Shown: positions 7,291 to 12,887 of the stretch, in pieces | Layout of the letters: every line of letters begins with the position of its first letter | Position numbering within the stretch: the stretch's first letter is position 1 | Assembly: GCA_947175285.1 (NCBI GenBank) | Contig: CAMWMM010000082.1 | Span: forward strand, 1-12,887 | Direction of reading: 5' to 3' | DNA: 12,887 bases | DNA from: an uncultured Lachnospiraceae bacterium | Lineage (GTDB): Bacteria; Bacillota_A; Clostridia; Lachnospirales; Lachnospiraceae | Program-made: the position numbers and the translations under genes | The notes under the pieces: model-generated | Seen by the model: only the letters and a program-made list of their open reading frames with translations | Databases searched by the model: none | What the model was told of the DNA's origin: nothing

Positions 7291-8083
7291 CATAATGTAC
7301 ACTCATGACTACATCCATATATAGTGTAATTGTCATATCCACGTCATACAGATGATAAACCGCCTTTTCATAGTTCTTACTTTCCGGGTCTTCCTGTAAA
7401 GCATCCGGTTCTCCATATAAAGAAATCATCTTCTCCCTTGTATCTCCCAATCCTACAAGTTCAATACTTTGGGAAAGTTCCTCTTTGATTTTATCCTGCT
7501 GCTCACTAATGCGCTGCATTTCTTCTATGATTTTCCTGTCCCTTTCAGCCTTTTCTATGCTTTGCTCATATTGTCTTTGCCTTTGCTGTACTGTTCCGCC
7601 AGTATATCTTACAATCCGCAAATATAGCCCGCTGCCGCTTAACAGTACAACCAACAGCCACCCCGCCGCCCTAACAAGCGTACTTGCACCGTCACCAAAA
7701 TCATGCTTCCGTCCCTGCGCTTTACTTGCACTGCGAATCTTTCCGGCTTCTTCCACATCCTTTTGCCGGTTTTTCTGCTCTCCGGACAACTCTTCAATGG
7801 GTTCCGGCATTTCAACGCACTCATCTCGAAGCGATTCCTCTCTTGCCAGTCCAAGCGCCAATATATAGGCATCATGAATTTCCTTCCATTTTTCAAGATA
7901 TTCTTCCGGACGATACTTTTTCTGATACTTTTTCATCACGTCTGTGTATGCATCATTTATTTTTTTTGCATCACATGTCGGCTCTATTTCCAATATTTCA
8001 AAAATGTATTTGTCCCCCACGGCACTCCCATTCCTATCTGCTATGATATCTCTATTCCCATGTTCTGAGTTCTTCTTCCTCAC
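7259..8083 (-). CDS. J-domain-like single-pass membrane protein
   Basis: A 274-residue protein. Residues about 25-78 resemble a J-domain: FEILEIEPTCDAKKINDAY, then YRPEEYLEKWKEIHDAYILAL. The diagnostic HPD tripeptide is absent; the loop reads YRPEE, like the HPEEDPE-type J-like domains of some bacterial membrane proteins. A charged linker leads to one membrane segment (about 139-156, GWLLVVLLSGSGLYLRIV). A charged helix, probably coiled coil (about 163-205), follows, then a small C-terminal domain (about 207-264) with LGDTREKMISLYGEPDAL. The latter pattern recalls SmpA/BamE- or BLIP-like folds. With no signal peptide, the J-like part is probably cytoplasmic and the C-terminus outside (inference). 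The start is GTG at 8081-8083 with a weak GGAG 4 nt upstream; an in-frame GTG at codon 22 is an alternative. It overlaps the upstream gene by 32 bp and precedes the short lipoprotein by 2 nt. Confidence 0.7.
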   Translation of the reverse strand: MRKKNSEHGNRDIIADRNGSAVGDKYIFEILEIEPTCDAKKINDAYTDVMKKYQKKYRPEEYLEKWKEIHDAYILALGLAREESLRDECVEMPEPIEELSGEQKNRQKDVEEAGKIRSASKAQGRKHDFGDGASTLVRAAGWLLVVLLSGSGLYLRIVRYTGGTVQQRQRQYEQSIEKAERDRKIIEEMQRISEQQDKIKEELSQSIELVGLGDTREKMISLYGEPDALQEDPESKNYEKAVYHLYDVDMTITLYMDVVMSVHYETSQDESKGE

Positions 8084-9875
8084 ATCTCTCCAACCGGAAA
8101 AATCTGCCCTCTATACATATTGCCGCTTTTCCGTTTTTATCCACGATGATGTCAATATCCCTTTTAAAAACATTTGGGTGTATTGTTGCGCAAAAAACCG
8201 GTGCTTCCATGTCAAGAGTTTCAGGCTGACCGTATACTTTATATAAATTTTCAAGACTGGTATAATAATAGCCATATTCAGACGCACTGCCAAAAGTGTC
8301 CACAGAAATACTTCCCCGGTCCCAACTCATTTCAAGTTCCTGCCCAAGATAGGTGTCCACTATGTCCTGCGTAAGTTCCTGTTCTCTCACATACGCTTCC
8401 GAATCGGTATTTTCTACATGGCGGTAGTCAGATTCTCCCAGATATTCCGTTATTTCCCACTGTCCCAGAATAGCATAATACTCTTTCCCACTATCAATAT
8501 CATCACCAAGATACAGATACCACGGCTCTCCAGTTCCGTAAGTCCCCTCATTACGTACATATGAGCAGAGACGCAGCGAAGAAGTATCCATATAGATAAG
8601 CGTTCCGATATAGTCCGGCGTTATAAAATCATACAGTACAACACTTTCCACTTCACCCTCTAAATCCCGATTCGCTATGCATATATAAGGATTTCCCTGA
8701 TAAAACAGGAAATATATCTCACTTAGGTCTGCGAAAAAAAAACGGATTTCTTTTTGCGCCTTTACTGACCCTGTACCGTCTTTTTCACATAGGAACCACA
8801 CACCGCTGCTCCAACGAAGATGCACTAAAATCTCTTTTGAATCATCCAAACCTTTCAAAAGATAATATTTCATCAGATATTTCTCCCTCTGTTGGTCAAA
8901 CACGGAATCATATGTTATTAATTTCCCCGTCTCTTCTTTTTTGATATAATCCATCTTTTCTGCTATGGACAGTTCTTTAACCTCTGCCGATTCCTGCTGC
9001 AACAGTTCCTCAATGGTTCCCTCCTGCACAGCCGCATACAGGTTCTCGATAAGTTCAGCACAAACGGTAGTTTCCCTGTACTCATCTGTTTTATAGTCCC
9101 TGACAGCTCCATAGGATAATCCATAAGTTTCTCTTTCCTCACTTTCAGGCAGCGATTCCGAATACACAACAGGAATCGCATCTCCTTCCGCCGAATATAT
9201 CTCTATATTAGAATATATCAGTTCTACCATGCCTTCGATATTAAACGGTTCTACATGCAATCCATGCAGCCCCTGCGTAATCTCTGTTTTTAAGGTCTGT
9301 CCGCATCCCAAATCGCCCCAGATTATACAGTGCCACGATTCTTCTTCGTCAGAATTAATATGTAAACACGGTATAAAGTAAACATCTATCCCGTTTACCG
9401 GCATATAATAAAATTCATAATAGGTGTCCTCATTTATATAATTAGTTACATGACTTGAAAAAAAACGAAAAATCTCCTCTTCTGCTTCTTCGTGATTCCA
9501 TGCCGCTATCATTTCATATGCCATTTTGTCATAAGTCGCATCATTTGACATATGCAGCACTTCATGCCTATAATCCTCCGTCAGATAAACAGTTGTCAAT
9601 TCCTCCCACCGGGGAACTTTCACACATATTTCGCCGCTATCAGAGGTCAGTATCTCTTTTTTCGTCCCATCAACGGTATAGGTAATGCCATTTAGGGAAA
9701 AAATCTCGTCACTTTCCTGCAATAAGGTATCATCATCTGCATATTCATTATGATACTGTTCTGACTGTGAAGCCTTACTGCTCCACGCTATAAATATGAC
9801 CGCGCAGACTAACAGCATGACACAGCCTATTCTTTTACCAAAACGATCTATATAATAATTCATTCCGTCTATCAT
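8052..9875 (-). CDS. Membrane-anchored extracytoplasmic protein of unknown family
   Basis: A protein of about 607 residues that I cannot assign to a family. A short basic N-terminus (R11, K14, R15) precedes one hydrophobic segment (about residues 16-31, IGCVMLLVCAVIFIAW). By the positive-inside rule the remaining ~575 residues lie outside the cell. They are acidic and Tyr-rich, with no catalytic motif or repeat that I recognise. Near the C-terminus, LENLYKVYGQPETL resembles MISLYGEPDAL in the J-like partner. The frame stays open up to a TTG at 9935, but that TTG is part of a likely -35 box. I therefore prefer ATG at 9873-9875, with AGG (9885-9887) 9 nt upstream; ATGs at 9863, 9884 and 9911 are alternatives. 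It is first in the operon with the J-like protein and lipoproteins, and its 3' end overlaps the next gene by 32 bp. Confidence 0.7.
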   Translation of the reverse strand: MIDGMNYYIDRFGKRIGCVMLLVCAVIFIAWSSKASQSEQYHNEYADDDTLLQESDEIFSLNGITYTVDGTKKEILTSDSGEICVKVPRWEELTTVYLTEDYRHEVLHMSNDATYDKMAYEMIAAWNHEEAEEEIFRFFSSHVTNYINEDTYYEFYYMPVNGIDVYFIPCLHINSDEEESWHCIIWGDLGCGQTLKTEITQGLHGLHVEPFNIEGMVELIYSNIEIYSAEGDAIPVVYSESLPESEERETYGLSYGAVRDYKTDEYRETTVCAELIENLYAAVQEGTIEELLQQESAEVKELSIAEKMDYIKKEETGKLITYDSVFDQQREKYLMKYYLLKGLDDSKEILVHLRWSSGVWFLCEKDGTGSVKAQKEIRFFFADLSEIYFLFYQGNPYICIANRDLEGEVESVVLYDFITPDYIGTLIYMDTSSLRLCSYVRNEGTYGTGEPWYLYLGDDIDSGKEYYAILGQWEITEYLGESDYRHVENTDSEAYVREQELTQDIVDTYLGQELEMSWDRGSISVDTFGSASEYGYYYTSLENLYKVYGQPETLDMEAPVFCATIHPNVFKRDIDIIVDKNGKAAICIEGRFFRLERCEEEELRTWE

Positions 9876-9906
9876 ACCTTTCATCCTAATGACTACAGAT
9901 ATCAAT

Positions 9907-9935
9907 ATCATCCTATAAAATCGGGAAAAAGTCAA
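9907..9935 (-). promoter_or_regulatory. Likely promoter of the membrane/lipoprotein operon
   Basis: On the minus strand TTGACT (complement of 9930-9935, 5 of 6 consensus) is followed after 17 bp by GATGAT (complement of 9907-9912, 4 of 6). The transcript would begin near 9900, upstream of the preferred ATG at 9875. The -10 box is weak, so expression may be low or need an activator. This promoter is the main reason for rejecting the far-upstream TTG start. Confidence 0.5.
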
Positions 9936-9974
9936 TGCGGTGCCAAATAAGTTCCGCTAATAAGCATGTCTGAA

Positions 9975-10003
9975 TTGACAATTTTATGTTTTGTGTCTAT
10001 AAT
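9975..10003 (+). promoter_or_regulatory. Perfect-consensus sigma-A promoter for the DUF4143 ATPase gene
   Basis: TTGACA at 9975-9980 and TATAAT at 9998-10003 are separated by exactly 17 bp, so all 12 consensus bases and the optimal spacing are present. The transcript would start near 10010 and give a leader of about 38 nt containing the strong TAAGGAGG site. It diverges from the minus-strand operon promoter at 9907-9935. Confidence 0.9.
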
Positions 10004-10011
10004 AAAATTGT
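9978..10011. repeat. 10-bp perfect inverted repeat embracing the ATPase promoter
   Basis: ACAATTTTAT at 9978-9987 and ATAAAATTGT at 10002-10011 are exact reverse complements separated by 14 bp, so the arm centres are 24 bp apart. The arms cover the end of the -35 box, the spacer start, the last bases of the -10 box and the probable transcription start. Such placement fits a repressor operator; a hairpin in the DNA or chance in AT-rich sequence are the alternatives. Confidence 0.5.
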
Positions 10012-10047
10012 ATTTTAGATTAGCCGTATTTTAAGGAGGCAAATACT

Positions 10048-11301
10048 GTGTATATTAAAAGAGCAATCGAAGAAACTGTTGTCAAAATTTCAGCCATGTT
10101 CCCTGTGATGCTTGTCACAGGACCGCGTCAGGTTGGGAAAACAACACTTTTACAAAAAATAGCTGAAAAAGAACGAAAATATGTTACACTGGACGACCCG
10201 GATGTGCGCTACCTTGCAAAGCATGATCCCGCTCTGTTCATGCAGCGCTACACACCTCCCGTACTCATTGATGAAATTCAGTATGCGACAGAACTTTTAC
10301 CATATCTTAAAATTCATGCAGATAAAACAAAACAAAACGGCGACATCTGGATTACCGGCTCTCAGGTTTTTAAACTAATGCAGAATGTAAGCGAAAGTCT
10401 TGCCGGCCGCGTCGGTATTGTCAATCTGCTCGCTCTGTCCGATGCAGAAATTTATGGTTATCAAAACGAACCTTTTTCTACAGAGCCGGAACGCCTGATA
10501 AAACGAATAGACAGTGTCCAAAAAAGAGACCTGAATGAAATCTATGCAAGAATATTCAAAGGTTCCATGCCTGCACTATATGCCAACGAAAATATTGACT
10601 TGGAAATCTACTACAGGTCTTATATTGATACTTATTTACAAAGGGATATTCGTGACCTCGCGCAAGTTGCCGATGAGATGGACTTCTATCATTTTATGAC
10701 AGTCGCTGCAGCTCACACCGCCAAACCTATTATATATGAAGAATTAGCGTCTGCTTCAGGTATTTCTGCACCTACGGCAAAAAAATGGCTGTCAATTCTG
10801 GTATCATCTCAAGTCATTGCCTTAGTACAACCATACTATAATAATGCACTGAAACGGGTTGTAAAAATGCCGCTGATGCACTTTTTAGACACCGGTCTTG
10901 CCGCCTATCTGCTAAAATGGGGAAATCCGGAAATATTAGAAAAAGGCGCTATGTCCGGCGCATTTTTTGAAAGTTATGTCTTTTCGGAAATATACAAAAG
11001 CTATCTTAACGCCGGAAAAGAACCCCCTCTATTCTATTATCGGGATAAGGACCAGAAAGAAATTGATTTGCTTATTTACCAAAACGGTACGCTCTTTCCT
11101 ATAGAAGTAAAAAAAGCCGCCTCACCGGGCAAAGCTGCTATTAAGAACTTCAAGGTACTGGATGCTGTACAAAATCCGGAGAAGTTTGACAATATCAGCG
11201 AATTAAAAACAAATATCGGAAGCGGAAGCGTTATCTGCATGGCACAGGATTTACTTCCGCTTGACGAAAAGAACTGGTATGTTCCGGCTTGGATGATTTA
11301 A
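10048..11301 (+). CDS. AAA ATPase with DUF4143 and nuclease-like C-terminus
   Basis: A 417-residue protein of the AAA_14/DUF4143 family. The ATPase part has Walker A GPRQVGKTT (25-33), Walker B VLIDEIQ (72-78), the sensor strand WITGSQ (101-106) and SLAGR (117-121). The middle region (about 185-290) contains YIDTYLQRDIRDL and a winged-helix-like stretch, EELASASGISAPTAKKWLSIL. The C-terminus has a PD-(D/E)XK-like pattern: FFESYVFSEI (E308), EIDLL (D340) and PIEVKKA (E353, K355). The family is very common in bacteria and archaea and its cellular role is unclear; nucleic-acid transactions or stress/defence roles have been suggested. The start is GTG with TAAGGAGG at 10032-10039, 8 nt away. It is monocistronic and its stop overlaps the convergent MATE gene. 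Every family motif I look for is intact, so the protein is probably active. Confidence 0.9.
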   Translation: MYIKRAIEETVVKISAMFPVMLVTGPRQVGKTTLLQKIAEKERKYVTLDDPDVRYLAKHDPALFMQRYTPPVLIDEIQYATELLPYLKIHADKTKQNGDIWITGSQVFKLMQNVSESLAGRVGIVNLLALSDAEIYGYQNEPFSTEPERLIKRIDSVQKRDLNEIYARIFKGSMPALYANENIDLEIYYRSYIDTYLQRDIRDLAQVADEMDFYHFMTVAAAHTAKPIIYEELASASGISAPTAKKWLSILVSSQVIALVQPYYNNALKRVVKMPLMHFLDTGLAAYLLKWGNPEILEKGAMSGAFFESYVFSEIYKSYLNAGKEPPLFYYRDKDQKEIDLLIYQNGTLFPIEVKKAASPGKAAIKNFKVLDAVQNPEKFDNISELKTNIGSGSVICMAQDLLPLDEKNWYVPAWMI

Positions 11302-12683
11302 GCTGCTTTCTTCTCAAATCCATGCACCCAGTCAGAACACAGGTAATAAATCAGGTAAATCACCGAACTGATACTCCATGTGAGCGGATATGCCCAGTAA
11401 ATATAGCGGATTTCCCCTGTAAAGTGCATAACAGCTGCAATATAAGCGATACGCAGCACACACCAGATAGAAAGCATAATAATCATAGGTACAAAGGCTT
11501 TTCCCGCGCCCCGGCAGACTGCCGCTACGGAGTGGGAAAATGCCAACAGGAAATAGAACAGCGCAGCGGTACGCGCCTGCTGTACGCCAAATTCCAGTAC
11601 GCCCGGCGTCTGGTCGAACATTCCGACAAGCTGCGGTGCAAACATATAATAAAATATGCCTATCATTTCCGCTAAAATTACTGCGGCAAGGATGCAGAAA
11701 CGTGCGCCTTTTTTCGCACGGTCATATTGCTTCGCCCCAAGATTCTGACTGATAAATGTCGTGCTTGCCATATTAAAACTTGTAATCGGCAGAAATGCAA
11801 ATCCCTCGATTTTCGCATGCGTTCCATAAGCCGCCATAGCGAATTTCCCAAAAGAATTAATCTGTGACTGCACAATTACATTTGCAAAACCGATAACCGA
11901 ATTCTGTACTCCTGCCGGAAATCCATATTGGACAATTTCTATCAACGTATCTTTATGGAAGCGGATTTTCTTAATTTCCACAGTAAAAATATTTCCCTTA
12001 TGAAGCAGATGAATCATACAAAGTACGACGCTTGCCGCCTGAGATATGACCGTTGCCACTGCTGCCGACCAAACGCCGAAATGGAATCCCGCAATGAAAA
12101 CCAAATCCAGAACAATATTCAGAACCGAGGAAAAAATCAGATAATACAACGGACGTCTGCTATCCCCCAAGGCATTCATGATGCTGCGGCAGACATTGTA
12201 CATAACCATGGCAAGCGCACCCATGAAATAATAACGGAAATACTCTACCGCCTCCGGCATAACTTCCGGGTCAGTCTGCATCCAGACAAGGAATGTCGGC
12301 GTAAAAGCAACGCCCACTACCGTTAAAATAAGCCCACTGGCAATTCCGAACGCCATCATCGTATGTACTGCCTTTGACACCTGTTCTTTATCTCCGGCTC
12401 CGAAATAACGGGAAATCACAACCCCGCCGCCCATCGCCACGCCTATAAAAAAGCTGACTAAGAGAAAAATCAGCGTTCCTGACGAAGTAACTGCCGCAAG
12501 CGCATTCGTTCCCAAATGCCTGCCGACAATAAAAGCATCCGCCGTATTATATAACTGCTGAAAAACCTGACTTAAAAATATCGGCAGGGCAAAGCCTAAC
12601 ATCAATGAAGAGATGTTGCCTGACGTCATATCTTTTACATGCGATGATTGTTTTACATGAGTATTTGTGTTTACGGACTGCAT
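11298..12683 (-). CDS. MATE family multidrug/metabolite exporter
   Basis: A 461-residue integral membrane protein with about twelve hydrophobic segments in two MatE halves, matching the usual 440-470 residues. Such proteins export cationic drugs or metabolites using a Na+ or H+ gradient. Characteristic stretches are SLMLGFALPIFLSQVFQQLY and NTADAFIVGRHLGTNALAAV in the first helices, MNALGDSRRPL before helix 5, and QNLGAKQYDRAKKGAR at the start of the second half. The C-terminus is short and basic (GFEKKAA). The substrate cannot be inferred. The ATG start has AGGAG (complement of 12690-12694) at 6 nt. It is divergent from the downstream-of-window GNAT gene, and its TAA overlaps the convergent ATPase stop by 4 nt. 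No regulator is adjacent. Confidence 0.93.
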   Translation of the reverse strand: MQSVNTNTHVKQSSHVKDMTSGNISSLMLGFALPIFLSQVFQQLYNTADAFIVGRHLGTNALAAVTSSGTLIFLLVSFFIGVAMGGGVVISRYFGAGDKEQVSKAVHTMMAFGIASGLILTVVGVAFTPTFLVWMQTDPEVMPEAVEYFRYYFMGALAMVMYNVCRSIMNALGDSRRPLYYLIFSSVLNIVLDLVFIAGFHFGVWSAAVATVISQAASVVLCMIHLLHKGNIFTVEIKKIRFHKDTLIEIVQYGFPAGVQNSVIGFANVIVQSQINSFGKFAMAAYGTHAKIEGFAFLPITSFNMASTTFISQNLGAKQYDRAKKGARFCILAAVILAEMIGIFYYMFAPQLVGMFDQTPGVLEFGVQQARTAALFYFLLAFSHSVAAVCRGAGKAFVPMIIMLSIWCVLRIAYIAAVMHFTGEIRYIYWAYPLTWSISSVIYLIYYLCSDWVHGFEKKAA

Positions 12684-12712
12684 GATTTTCTCCTAAATAT
12701 AAATTCTCTAAC

Positions 12713-12741
12713 AGTATACTTTACAATCCTTTTATGGTAAA
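12713..12741 (-). promoter_or_regulatory. Probable promoter of the MATE gene
   Basis: On the minus strand TTTACC (complement of 12736-12741) and TATACT (complement of 12713-12718, 5 of 6 consensus) are 17 bp apart. The transcript would start near 12706, about 22 nt before the start codon and just upstream of the AGGAG site. Confidence 0.55.
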
Positions 12742-12743
12742 AT
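12735..12743 (+). promoter_or_regulatory. Possible extended -10 promoter for the acetyltransferase gene
   Basis: TGGTAAAAT at 12735-12743 is a TGn extended -10 with TAAAAT. No good -35 box is found at the expected distance, which extended -10 promoters can tolerate. It overlaps the -35 box of the oppositely directed MATE promoter, so the two would compete for polymerase. Confidence 0.35.
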
Positions 12744-12785
12744 CAATCCTTAAGAACGGAAAAGTGCTCCGAAGAGGGAAAAAAC

Positions 12786-12887
12786 CATGAACGACATAAC
12801 AATCAGAAGTGCATCTATCGATGATGCCGCCGATATTTTACATATTTACGAATATTATGTAAGAGAAACCGCAATTTCATTTGAATA
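12786..12887 (+). CDS. GNAT N-acetyltransferase, phosphinothricin acetyltransferase-like (partial, 5' end only)
   Basis: The first 34 codons of a gene cut by the window end. The protein starts MNDITIRSASIDDAADILHI and continues with YEYYVRETAISFE. This IRxAxxxDaxxIxxIYxxYVxxTxISFE arrangement is the hallmark N-terminus of the Pat/YncA branch of the GNAT superfamily, which transfers acetyl from acetyl-CoA to small amines or amino-acid analogues. The acetyl-CoA-binding motif lies beyond the window. The ATG has GAGGG (about 12774-12778) 7 nt upstream. It is divergent from the MATE gene across about 100 bp. Confidence 0.85.

Noticed and set aside
7485..8246. Several overlapping plus-strand open frames of 100-127 codons opposite the J-like gene
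   Set aside because: Rich in Cys, Phe, His and Ser as expected for antisense of a Lys/Glu-rich gene, mutually overlapping, and without ribosome binding sites.
11928..12326. 132-codon plus-strand frame opposite the MATE gene
   Set aside because: Antisense to an unambiguous transporter; no start signal and no family resemblance.

Overview
The window looks like a low-GC Gram-positive chromosome, most likely a gut clostridium of the Lachnospiraceae type. The basis is strong AAGGAGG-type ribosome binding sites, sigma-A style promoters, lipoproteins with a Gram-positive style signal and lipobox, and the gene set (DUF2225 protein, bacterial GlnRS, DHH/DHHA1 phosphoesterase, DUF4143 ATPase, MATE exporter). 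The taxonomic call is inference from gene content. No tRNA, rRNA, CRISPR array, transposase or phage gene was seen.

Layout. Positions 1-207 are an AT-rich leader with a good promoter for a TetR-type regulator (208-819, +). A bidirectional terminator separates it from a long minus-strand block. That block, read from right to left, holds: a membrane-anchored extracytoplasmic protein of unknown family (about 9875-8052); a J-domain-like single-pass membrane protein (8083-7259); a short lipoprotein (7256-6669); a longer paralogous lipoprotein with a C-terminal DUF1266 domain (6610-5168); a DHH/DHHA1 phosphoesterase (5136-3595); glutaminyl-tRNA synthetase glnS (3485-1800); and a DUF2225 zinc-ribbon protein (1735-872). 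On the right, a plus-strand AAA ATPase of the DUF4143 family (10048-11301) is transcribed divergently from the block. It has a perfect-consensus promoter that lies inside a 10-bp inverted repeat. It converges on a minus-strand MATE exporter (12683-11298), and the two stop codons overlap in a TTAA. A GNAT acetyltransferase begins at 12786, diverges from the MATE gene, and runs off the end.

The region least explained by known biology is 5168-9875. Four tightly packed genes (32-bp overlap, 2-bp gap, about 58-bp gap) appear to encode a membrane-spanning module: a large anchored outer protein, a membrane protein with a degenerate J-domain at its N-terminus, and two tandem lipoproteins. The lipoproteins come from a local duplication that also copied the 3' tail of the J-like gene. 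The shorter copy ends at a TGA exactly where the longer copy has a TGG (Trp) leading into DUF1266. As I recall, DUF1266 genes also sit beside J-protein genes in Escherichia coli (ybeU/ybeR near djlB/djlC/hscC), so the pairing may be a recurring but undescribed functional link, here moved to the cell surface. The phosphoesterase, glnS and DUF2225 genes look like ordinary housekeeping chromosome flanking this accessory operon.
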